Assembly: GCA_964394665.1 (NCBI GenBank)
Contig: CAYMYN010000007.1
Coordinates: forward strand, 92,411 to 156,410
DNA length: 64,000 nucleotides
Direction: 5' to 3'
Source: CAYMYN01 sp964394665
Lineage (GTDB): Bacteria; Planctomycetota; UBA1135; GCA-002686595
In this document: piece by piece, positions 16,158 through 24,924 of the stretch
Numbering within the stretch: the stretch's first letter is position 1
Layout of the letters: each line of letters starts with the position of its first letter
Notes under the pieces: model-generated
The model's input: the letters and a program-made list of their open reading frames with translations, nothing else
What the model was told of the DNA's origin: nothing
The model's database searches: none
Program-made: the position numbers and the translations under genes

Positions 16158-17357
16158 GTGCCCGAGAATCTGCCCGCCGTCCGCCTCACCAGCGACCGCC
16201 CCCTGTCGGGACCCTGGGTGTTCGGCCGCGACGTCGCGCGCGAGCCCGGTCCGCGCGAAGGTCCCCGACCGGGCGATCTGGTCGAGGTGTTCGACGCTTC
16301 GGATCGCTACCTCGCCACGGGGCTGTGGAACCCGCACTCGGACCTGCGCGTGCGCCTGCTCTCGCGCGGACGACGCACCGAGGCGCGCGACGTGCGCGAG
16401 CTCCTGCTGCGGCGCCTGGCCTCCGCCGATCGCCTGCGGCGCAAGGTGTTGCGCATCCCCGAACACTCGGACACCTACCGCGTGGCGCACGCCGAGGGCG
16501 ACGACCTGCCCGGGCTGATCGTCGACAAGCTCGGGCCCGTGCTCGTCTGCGAGCACCACTCCCTGGGTTTCTGGCGCCTGCGCGCGGAGGTCCAGTGGGC
16601 GCTCTCGCAGCTCTATCCGGGTCTTCCCGTCGTGCACCGCGTGCCGCCCCGGGCCGCCGCCGAGGAGGGCTACGAGGGCGATCCGGCGCGGTTGCTCGAA
16701 CCGGCCGAGGGCCTGGGCGAGGTCGAGCTCGACGAACACGGCCTGCGTTTCCTGGCGCGCCCCGCCGGTGGGCACAAGACCGGCTGGTTCTGCGACCAGC
16801 GTGAGAACCGCCGCTACGTGGCCTCGCTCGCGCCCGGCCGCGACGTGCTCGATCTGTGCTGCAACGCGGGCGGCTTCTCGCTGGCCTGCGCGCGGGCCGG
16901 GGCGCGGCGCGTCGTGGGCGTCGACCTCGACGAAGACGTGTTGGCCCTGGCGCGGCGCTCCGCCCAGCTCGCCGGCCTCCCGATCGAGTGGCGTCACGCC
17001 GACTTGTTCACCGTCCTGCGCGAACGGCTGGCGAGCGGGGAGCGGCCCGATCTCGTGGTGCTCGATCCCCACAAGCTCATCCCCAACCGCGCGCGGCAGG
17101 AAGAGGGCCTCAAGCGCTACGGCGACATGAACGCCCTGGCCCTCGAGCTGGTGCGGCCGGGCGGGTTGCTCGTGACCTTCTCCTGCTCGGGCGCCCTGGC
17201 CCTGGCGGACTTCGTGGGGCTGGTGTTCCGCGCCGCGCGGCGCGCCCGACGGGAGGTGCGGCTCCTGGCCACCCTGGAGGCCGGCCCCGATCACCCCCAA
17301 CGGCCCGACTTCACCCGCTCGCGGTACCTCAAGGGACTGGTCCTGGCCCTCGACTGA
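16158..17357 (+). CDS. Class I rRNA methyltransferase, RlmI/RlmK-like
   Basis: The 399-residue protein has an N-terminal PUA-like part (residues 1-75, with GPWVFGRDV and GDLVEVFDASDRYLATGLWNP). An EEHD-like middle follows, then the signature GGHKTGWFCDQRENRRYVA and a Rossmann fold with VLDLCCNAGGFSLACARAGA. The late motifs are DPHK, where most members have DPPK, and TFSCSG with the cysteine typical of m5C enzymes. Relatives modify cytosine of 23S rRNA (RlmI, C1962). The Pro-to-His change in DPHK is unusual. The GTG start at 16158 gives the expected N-terminus. The exact target base is not proven. Confidence 0.88.
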   Translation: MPENLPAVRLTSDRPLSGPWVFGRDVAREPGPREGPRPGDLVEVFDASDRYLATGLWNPHSDLRVRLLSRGRRTEARDVRELLLRRLASADRLRRKVLRIPEHSDTYRVAHAEGDDLPGLIVDKLGPVLVCEHHSLGFWRLRAEVQWALSQLYPGLPVVHRVPPRAAAEEGYEGDPARLLEPAEGLGEVELDEHGLRFLARPAGGHKTGWFCDQRENRRYVASLAPGRDVLDLCCNAGGFSLACARAGARRVVGVDLDEDVLALARRSAQLAGLPIEWRHADLFTVLRERLASGERPDLVVLDPHKLIPNRARQEEGLKRYGDMNALALELVRPGGLLVTFSCSGALALADFVGLVFRAARRARREVRLLATLEAGPDHPQRPDFTRSRYLKGLVLALD

Positions 17358-17572
17358 TCTGGCCTGGCTTGGTCCTGGCACGCGGCCGTCCCATGGGGCA
17401 TCATGGACGCCCGAACGCCCTCGCGGCGCCCCGACCGGGGGGCCGCGGGGGCGCGTCCTTCGGCGGCAAGTCCGTTTTTCCGCTGCTCCGTCCGTTCCCG
17501 GTGGGCCCGCGCGCCGCCCTTCCGGAGCGCGGGCGGACCTCCCCACTCCGAACCGGTGCGAAAGGTGCAAGC

Positions 17573-19750
17573 ATGAATCTCGCGATCCTGGTGGTCCACG
17601 ACAAGTGGCAGGAGTTCGACAGCGCCTGGAACGAGCTGATGGCCGGCGAGGGCCCGCTCGAGCCGCTCCTGACGGCGCTCAAGATCGCCGGCGAGAAGAA
17701 GCGGATCTCGCGCTGCATGCCGCAGTTGCGGGAGCACGTACACGCCCTGATCGAGGGCGGACGCACCGGGGACGCGGCGCGCATCATGGGGGCGGCGCTG
17801 GTCGCCGGCGCCTCCGCCAGCGAGTTGGGCGCCTCCTTGGCCGAGGTCGCCGAGAAAGCCTGGGGCGCGGAATCCTGGTGGCCGGCCTACTCGGCCCTCA
17901 GCGGCCTGGGCGATCCCGGCCGCGACCTGCGCAAGGCCTGGCTCGCGTTCGACAAGCTGCGCACCTTCCAACCCGGCAGCCTGGTCTACCACCCCGGCGG
18001 TTGGGGCACGGGCGAGATCCTGGAGGTGCGCGAGCAGAGCCGCGAGCTCCTGATCCGCTTCCAGAACGGCCGCCGCGACACGTTCCCGATGTCGGGCGCG
18101 ATCGACATCTTCGAGCCGCTGTCCGAGGAGGACCTGCGGGCGCGCTACTTCCGGGATCCCGAGGGCCTGACGAAGGCGCTGAAGAAGGATCCGATCGAGG
18201 GTCTGCGGGCCGTGGTCGAGCGCTACAACGGCCGCACGACCCTGGCCGCCCTCAAGAACGCCCTGGCGCAGATCGGCATCGACGGCAGCGCCTGGTCCGC
18301 GTGGTGGCGCAAGGCGCGCAAGGAGGCCGAGGGCAGCCCCTGGTTCCGCGTCACGGGCGCGGGCACGCGGGCCGAGATCCGCATGTTGGTCGAGGCCTCG
18401 GATCCCGCCCAGGAGCTGCGCAAGCAGCTCCAGACCCTGGGTTCGTTGGAGGCGGTGCTGGCGCGGGCCAGCGACCAGCTCGGCACGGGCGGCGCCGACG
18501 AAGCGATGAAGGGCATGCTGGTCGAGCTGCTCGGGCGCATGGCAGAGGACGCCGAGGAGCCCGCCGAGCTGCGCGTCGGCGCCTGGCTCCTGATCCGCGA
18601 GCAGACCGGCGAAACGCCCGCGCCCTTGCTCGATCTCCTGCGCGCCTACGCCGCCGAGCCCGACCCCGCCGACACGACCCAGGCCCCGGCCCTGTGGGCG
18701 TTGTTCGGCCGCCTGCGCACCTCGCGCGACCAGGAACGCGCCATCGGCCTCCTGCCGGAGCTGTTCGGCGACGCCTGGGCCGACGTGGCCGTGCAGCACC
18801 TGCAGTTCGCCCCCGCCGGCATGGTCCGGATCCTGATCGACCAGTTGCTGGCGGCGAAGAAACACAGCGAGCTCGCCGACCACTACCGCGAGCTGCTGGC
18901 CCGTCCGCTGCGCGCGCCGGCCGTGTTGATCGGCCTGGCCAAGGTCGCCGAGTCGGGCAAGCTCCAGGGTGACTGGCCGCCGCCGGTGCAGCGCGCCCAG
19001 GCCCTGCTCACCCTCGCGGCGCAGCTCTGGAGCGAGCGGCGTGCCGATCCGACCTCCGGCCGGGTGCACACGCGCATCGTCGAGTTGCTCACCGGCGGGC
19101 GCGAGCCCTTGCTGGAGCGCCTGCTCGAGGACGCCGACCGCTCCGCGATGCGCAGCGTGCAGCTCCTCTGCCAGCGCGGCGTCGAGGAGGCGATCGAGAA
19201 CCTCATCATGGTGCTCTCGGCGCGCGGCGCCGGCGGCGCGCACGGTGACGGTCCGCCCTTCTGGGAGTCCGACGCGATCTGGACCACGCGCGCCGGCCTC
19301 GCGCGCATCACGGCCGAGCTCAAGGAGCTGAAGGAGGTCAAGGTCCCCGCCAACGAGGCGGCCATCGGCCGGGCCGTGGCCCTGGGCGACATCTCGGAGA
19401 ACGCCGAGTGGGAGGCGGCCATCGAGGAGCAACGCAACCTCGCCGAGCGCGTGCGCACGCTCGAGGGGGACGTGCGGCGCGCGGCCCTGCTCGAGGACGC
19501 CACCCTGCCCGAGGACACGGTGGCCCCGGGCACCCGGGTGCGGTACCGCAACACCTCGAGCTCCGAGCAGGTGACCCTGATCCTCCTGGGCCCCTGGGAC
19601 ACCGAGGGCCGGGACGACGTCATCAGCTACCGCGCCCCCCTGGCCCAGGGCCTGCTCGGCCTGCACACGGGCCAGATCGCGAAGGTGACCCTGCCCTCGG
19701 GCGAGATCGAGGTCGAGATCCTCCAGATCCGCACCGCCGACATCGACTGA
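17573..19750 (+). CDS. greA: Transcription elongation factor GreA with long N-terminal extension
   Basis: GreA rescues backtracked RNA polymerase by stimulating transcript cleavage. The C-terminal ~160 residues are the Gre module. A coiled coil carries the acidic tip, LGDISENAEWEAAIEEQRN, with the Asp and Glu that reach the polymerase active site. A globular C-domain follows (VRYRNTSSSEQVTLILLGP, SYRAPLAQGLLGLHTGQ). The 725-residue chain is over four times the usual 158. The first ~560 residues are helical, with an early KAWLAFDKLRTFQPGSLVYHPGGWGTGEI segment resembling a CarD-like/Tudor beta domain. Chlamydial GreA is known to be of similar length. ATG 17573 follows AAAGGTG. Confidence 0.9.
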   Translation: MNLAILVVHDKWQEFDSAWNELMAGEGPLEPLLTALKIAGEKKRISRCMPQLREHVHALIEGGRTGDAARIMGAALVAGASASELGASLAEVAEKAWGAESWWPAYSALSGLGDPGRDLRKAWLAFDKLRTFQPGSLVYHPGGWGTGEILEVREQSRELLIRFQNGRRDTFPMSGAIDIFEPLSEEDLRARYFRDPEGLTKALKKDPIEGLRAVVERYNGRTTLAALKNALAQIGIDGSAWSAWWRKARKEAEGSPWFRVTGAGTRAEIRMLVEASDPAQELRKQLQTLGSLEAVLARASDQLGTGGADEAMKGMLVELLGRMAEDAEEPAELRVGAWLLIREQTGETPAPLLDLLRAYAAEPDPADTTQAPALWALFGRLRTSRDQERAIGLLPELFGDAWADVAVQHLQFAPAGMVRILIDQLLAAKKHSELADHYRELLARPLRAPAVLIGLAKVAESGKLQGDWPPPVQRAQALLTLAAQLWSERRADPTSGRVHTRIVELLTGGREPLLERLLEDADRSAMRSVQLLCQRGVEEAIENLIMVLSARGAGGAHGDGPPFWESDAIWTTRAGLARITAELKELKEVKVPANEAAIGRAVALGDISENAEWEAAIEEQRNLAERVRTLEGDVRRAALLEDATLPEDTVAPGTRVRYRNTSSSEQVTLILLGPWDTEGRDDVISYRAPLAQGLLGLHTGQIAKVTLPSGEIEVEILQIRTADID

Positions 19751-19771
19751 GCCCCGCCGGGGCGAAAGATC

Positions 19772-19795
19772 GGCCCTGGGGCTTGCCCCAGGGCC
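19772..19795 (+). terminator. Hairpin between greA and the ArsR-type gene
   Basis: A 10-bp stem (19772-19781 with 19786-19795, loop CTTG) lies 21 bases after the greA stop. It ends 22 bases before the start of the regulator gene. It is probably the greA terminator; there is no T-run. Confidence 0.6.
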
Positions 19796-19815
19796 CATAT
19801 CAGCCGATCATGATG
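19796..19815 (+). promoter_or_regulatory. AT-rich palindromic patch at the regulator start, possible operator
   Basis: The sequence between the hairpin and the GTG start contains ATATCA and, four bases later, ATCATGAT, which is itself a palindrome. Such an AT-rich repeat is rare in this genome. It sits where an ArsR-type regulator would bind to control itself and the downstream ahcY. Binding is inferred, not shown. Confidence 0.3.
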
Positions 19816-19817
19816 GG

Positions 19818-20840
19818 GTGTTGAAGGCCCCCGAGGACTCCGGACGGGTGACCGCCCTCCTGCGCGTGCTGGGGGACGGGACGCGGCTGCGCATCCTGGC
19901 CCTGCTGGAGCGCGAGGAGCTGAGCGTGGGCGAGCTCTCGCGGGCCCTGGGCCTGGCCCAGAGCCGCGTATCCAACCACCTGCGGGTCCTGCGCGAGGCC
20001 CAGCTCCTGCGCGAGCGGCGGGTCGGGCCGGCGAGCTTCCTCGCCTTCGAGCCCGACCGCGAGGACGCCGCCGAGAGCGAGGCCGCCCTGGCGGGGCACC
20101 TGTGGCCCGCCCTGCGCCGGGAGCTCGCCGCTGCCCGGGAACACGCCCAGGACCTCGAGCGCCTGGGCGCGGTGCTGGCCGAGCGTCGCACGCGCAGCGC
20201 GGAGTTCTTCGACCGCGTGGCCGGCCGCTGGGACACCATCGGCACCGACTTCGCGACCGGCCAGGCCCGCCAGCGCCTGATCGCGGGGCTCCTGCCCGCG
20301 GCGTGGGTCGTGGGCGACCTGGGCTGCGGCACCGGCTACCTCGCCCGCGCCCTGGTCGGCCTGGCCGGCCGCATCGTGTGCGTGGACCGCTCCGAGGGCA
20401 TGCTCGAGGAGGCCCGCCGCCAACTCGAGCCCCTGCCGCCGGGCGTGGAGCTCGACCTACGCCACGGCGAGCTCGACGCGCTGCCCCTCGCCGACCGCGA
20501 GCTCGACGCCGCCCTGTGCGGCATGGTGCTGCACCATTTGGCCGACCGCCGACCCTTCCTGGCCGAGGCGCGCCGCGTCCTGCGGCCGGGGGGCACCCTG
20601 TGCGTGCTCGAGCTCTTCCCCCACCGCGAGGAGTGGCTGCACGAAGCCCAGGGCGACCTCCACCTCGGCCTGGACCCACGCGCCGTGACCGACGACCTCG
20701 CGCGCGCCGGCTTCGAGGACCTGCGCCTCGAGACCCTCGACGACCGCTACCGGCCCCGTCCCTCGACGGACGAGCCGGATCGACCCCGCGCGGACCTCGC
20801 GCTCTACCTCGTCCGCGGGCGCCGGCCCGCGGATCGTTGA
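19818..20840 (+). CDS. ArsR-family regulator fused to a SAM-dependent methyltransferase domain (SahR-like)
   Basis: Residues 10-75 are an ArsR winged helix (RVLGDGTRLRILALLERE, ELSRALGLAQSRVSNHLRVLREA). Residues 150-260 are a methyltransferase-11 fold with GDLGCGTGYLARAL and VLRPGGTLCVLELFPH. In this architecture the second domain can bind SAH or SAM as a signal; SahR of proteobacteria is the known precedent and controls SAM-cycle genes. The next gene, 51 bases downstream, is ahcY, which removes SAH, so a feedback loop on the SAM cycle is likely. The 340-residue frame starts at GTG 19818; a TTG follows as the next codon. It could instead be an active methyltransferase. Confidence 0.85.
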   Translation: MLKAPEDSGRVTALLRVLGDGTRLRILALLEREELSVGELSRALGLAQSRVSNHLRVLREAQLLRERRVGPASFLAFEPDREDAAESEAALAGHLWPALRRELAAAREHAQDLERLGAVLAERRTRSAEFFDRVAGRWDTIGTDFATGQARQRLIAGLLPAAWVVGDLGCGTGYLARALVGLAGRIVCVDRSEGMLEEARRQLEPLPPGVELDLRHGELDALPLADRELDAALCGMVLHHLADRRPFLAEARRVLRPGGTLCVLELFPHREEWLHEAQGDLHLGLDPRAVTDDLARAGFEDLRLETLDDRYRPRPSTDEPDRPRADLALYLVRGRRPADR

Positions 20841-20891
20841 ACGCGCCCCGCGCTCCACCGCTTCCGACGACCCGCAACCCCTTCGACGACG

Positions 20892-22349
<1,458 letters not shown>

Positions 22350-22388
22350 GCGCGGGGCGGCTCGGCCGACCAGCGCGCATCGCGACGC

Positions 22389-22427
22389 GGGGCCCGTCCC
22401 GATCCGCACCGGATCGGGACGGGCCCC
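22389..22427 (+). terminator. Strong bidirectional terminator between ahcY and ackA
   Basis: A perfect 17-bp stem (22389-22405 with 22411-22427, loop GCACC) lies 40 bases after the ahcY stop and 48 bases beyond the convergent ackA stop. It is among the longest perfect hairpins seen in the window and can serve both genes. Confidence 0.8.
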
Positions 22428-22475
22428 GTCCTACGTGTCCGGGCCGTTCGAAGGCGGGCGCGCCGGCCCTCCGGC

Positions 22476-23750
22476 TCAGGCTTCGGCCGGGACCGCCGGC
22501 CGGACGACGGCCGGGTCGGCGAGCTGGGTCACGACGCGCACCGTGTCGCGCGCGATGAGCAGTTCCTCGTCCGTCGGGATGACCCAGGCGGAGAGGCGGC
22601 TCCCCTCGCTCGAGATGCGGCCCTCCACGCCCCGCGCCCGTTCGTTGGCGGCGGGGTCGAGCTCGAGCCCCAGGCACTCGAGACCGGCGCAGATCCGCGC
22701 GCGGACCTCGGGTGAGTTCTCGCCGATGCCGCCGGCGAAGACCAACGCGTCCGCCCCGCCCATGTCGGCGTGGTAGGCCCCGACGTACTTGCGCACCCGC
22801 TTGCAGTACAGATCGATGGCCAGCGTGACGCGTCGGTCGGCGTGCTCGCGCTCCTCCGCCAGGAGCTCGCGCATGTCGCTCGTGAGCCCCGAGACGCCCA
22901 ACACCCCCGACTGCTTGTTCAGGAGGTTGAGCACGTCCTGGACCGAGAGCCCCTCCGCGTAGCACAGGTACTCGATGATCGAGGGGTCGATGTCCCCCGA
23001 ACGGGTGCCCATCACCAGCCCCTCGAGGGGCGTGAAGCCCATCGACGTATCCACCGAGACGCCGCCCCGGATCGCGCAGGCGCTGCTGCCGTTGCCCAGG
23101 TGGAGCGTGATCACGTTCACGTCCTCGAGGCGTTTCCCCGTGAGCTTGCGGTAGCGGTAGGCGACGTAGCGGTGCGACGTCCCGTGGAAGCCGTAGCGCC
23201 GGATGCGGAAGCGCCGGTAGAGGTGGTAGGGGATCGCGTACAGGAAGCTCGTCTCGGGGCAGGTGGCGTGGAAGGCCGTGTCGAACACGGCCACCTGGGG
23301 CAAGCCCGGCCCGAGGATCGCGGTGGCGGCCCGGATGCCGCGCAGGTTGGCGGCGTTGTGCAGGGGCGCGAGCTCGACGTGGTCCTCGATGCCGCGGCGC
23401 ACGGCGTCGTCGACGAGCACCGACTCGCGGAAGAGCTGGCCGCCGTGCACCACGCGGTGCCCGACCGCGTCGATGTCCCCCATCCTGCGCAGGCCCTCGG
23501 GGCCCGCACCGCCCTCGAGCACCTTCTCGAGCACGAAGGCGAGGGTCGCCTCGAGGTCGCGCAGCGGGCGTTCGTGACGCGCGCGCCGGCGGCCCTCCAC
23601 GTCCAGGGTCACGATCGAGAGCCCCCCCACCCGCTCGACGACGCCCCGCGCCAGGCGCCGGTCCTCCCCGGCCCGCATGCGCGCCGGGTCGGTCTGGATG
23701 ACTTGGAACTTCAGGGTCGAGGAGCCGGCGTTGAGGACCAGGACGTTCAT
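22476..23750 (-). CDS. ackA: Acetate kinase
   Basis: AckA interconverts acetate + ATP and acetyl-phosphate + ADP. The 424-residue protein shows both family signatures: VLNAGSSTLKF at the N-terminus and VFDTAFHATCPETSFLYAIP. The phosphate and nucleotide sites follow: HGTSHRYVA, HLGNGSSACAI, DTSMGFTPLEGLVMGTRSGDIDPS and FAGGIGENSPEVR. The chain is about 20 residues longer than usual because of an insertion near residue 50 and a short C-terminal tail. No pta gene is adjacent, so its partner must lie elsewhere or the enzyme works with another acetyl-phosphate source. It is divergent from gluQ by 67 bases. Confidence 0.97.
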   Translation of the reverse strand: MNVLVLNAGSSTLKFQVIQTDPARMRAGEDRRLARGVVERVGGLSIVTLDVEGRRRARHERPLRDLEATLAFVLEKVLEGGAGPEGLRRMGDIDAVGHRVVHGGQLFRESVLVDDAVRRGIEDHVELAPLHNAANLRGIRAATAILGPGLPQVAVFDTAFHATCPETSFLYAIPYHLYRRFRIRRYGFHGTSHRYVAYRYRKLTGKRLEDVNVITLHLGNGSSACAIRGGVSVDTSMGFTPLEGLVMGTRSGDIDPSIIEYLCYAEGLSVQDVLNLLNKQSGVLGVSGLTSDMRELLAEEREHADRRVTLAIDLYCKRVRKYVGAYHADMGGADALVFAGGIGENSPEVRARICAGLECLGLELDPAANERARGVEGRISSEGSRLSAWVIPTDEELLIARDTVRVVTQLADPAVVRPAVPAEA

Positions 23751-23817
23751 CGCGCGCGATGGTAGCGCCGAGGGGCCGCCCTTCCCCGGACACGGCGCGG
23801 GCGTTACAGGGGGAGCC

Positions 23818-24768
23818 GTGGAGACGACCCCGCCGACCGGCCGCCTGGCGCCGAGCCCGACCGGGCGCCTGCACCTGGGGCACGCGCGTTCGTTCCTGCT
23901 GGCCTGGTGGGACGCGCGCTCCCGCGGCGGGCGCGTCGTGCTGAGGCTCGAGGACCTCGACGCCTCGCGCGCCAGACCCGAGTTCGTCCGCGGCTGCGTG
24001 GAGGACCTCGCCTGGCTGGGCCTCGATTGGGACGGCCCGCCGCGGGTGCAGTCCGAGGGCCGCGAGCAGCTCGTCGCGGCCCTCGCGGGTCTCGAGCGCC
24101 GGGGCCTGGTCTACCCCTGCGTGTGCACCCGCAGCGAGATCGAGGCGGCCCTCTCGGCCCCCCACCCGGGCGAGTCCGGCGCGCGCTATCCCGGCACCTG
24201 CCGCGGGCGGTTCCGCGACGCCGCGCACGCGGAGCGCGAGACGGGTCGCCGCGCGGCGCTGCGCCTCGCGGTCCCCGAGCGCGAGCTGGAGCTCACCGAC
24301 CGCGTCGTCGGTCCCTTGCGTTCCAACCCCTCCCGCGAGGTCGGGGACTTCCCCCTCACCAGCCGGGACGGGCAGATCGCCTACCAGCTCGCGGTGGTGG
24401 TCGACGACGCCCGGGACGGGGTCGACTCGGTGCTGCGGGGCGACGACCTGTTGGACTCCACCGGGCGCCAGGCGTTGCTCCAGGAGCTGCTCGGCCTCCC
24501 GCGCCCGACCTGGGCCCACGTGCCACTGGTCGTCGATGCGGGCGGACGGCGCCTCGCCAAACGCGCGGACGACCTGTCCCTGGCCGAGCTGCGCGCCCGG
24601 GGAGTCCGCCCCGGGGCGATCGTGGCCTGGGCGGCGCGCTCCGCGGGCCTGGACGTGCCCGCCGAGCTGCGCGCCGAGGAGCTCCTCCCGGCCTTCGACC
24701 TCGCGCGCATCCCCCGGATCCCGGTCCCCGCGCCCACCCCACGGGAACTCGGGGCCGATCCGCTCTAG
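23818..24768 (+). CDS. gluQ: Glutamyl-queuosine tRNA(Asp) synthetase
   Basis: GluQRS activates glutamate and attaches it to queuosine-34 of tRNA-Asp. The 316-residue protein has the class I motifs GRLAPSPTGRLHLGHARSFL and LAKRADD (KMSKS equivalent). The zinc-binding set CVCTRSEIEAAL...YPGTCRGR is also present. It ends soon after the catalytic core and lacks the anticodon-binding domain of full GluRS. The start is GTG 23818 with a good GGGGGAG site 6 bases upstream. The gene lies 80 bases upstream of tRNA-Asn, another queuosine-type tRNA, but tRNA-Asp is the known substrate. Confidence 0.93.
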   Translation: METTPPTGRLAPSPTGRLHLGHARSFLLAWWDARSRGGRVVLRLEDLDASRARPEFVRGCVEDLAWLGLDWDGPPRVQSEGREQLVAALAGLERRGLVYPCVCTRSEIEAALSAPHPGESGARYPGTCRGRFRDAAHAERETGRRAALRLAVPERELELTDRVVGPLRSNPSREVGDFPLTSRDGQIAYQLAVVVDDARDGVDSVLRGDDLLDSTGRQALLQELLGLPRPTWAHVPLVVDAGGRRLAKRADDLSLAELRARGVRPGAIVAWAARSAGLDVPAELRAEELLPAFDLARIPRIPVPAPTPRELGADPL

Positions 24769-24848
24769 CCCGGCCCGAACCGCTGCCGATACCCCCGCCG
24801 CGCCCCGCCTTGACTCGCGCCCCGGCGGAGCTAAGGTTCTGGGCCTGA

Positions 24849-24924
24849 TCCCCGATAGCTCAGTTGGTAGAGCAACCGGCTGTTAACCGGTTTGTCGTAG
24901 GTTCGAGTCCTACTCGGGGAGCCA
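24849..24924 (+). tRNA. tRNA-Asn (anticodon GTT)
   Basis: The acceptor TCCCCGA pairs with TCGGGGA, the D-arm reads AGCTCAGTTGGTAGAGC, the anticodon loop CTGTTAA gives GTT, and the T-arm contains GTTCGAGTC. CCA is encoded at 24922-24924. The last 15 bases overlap, on the opposite strand, the end of the gene at 24910-27222. Confidence 0.96.
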
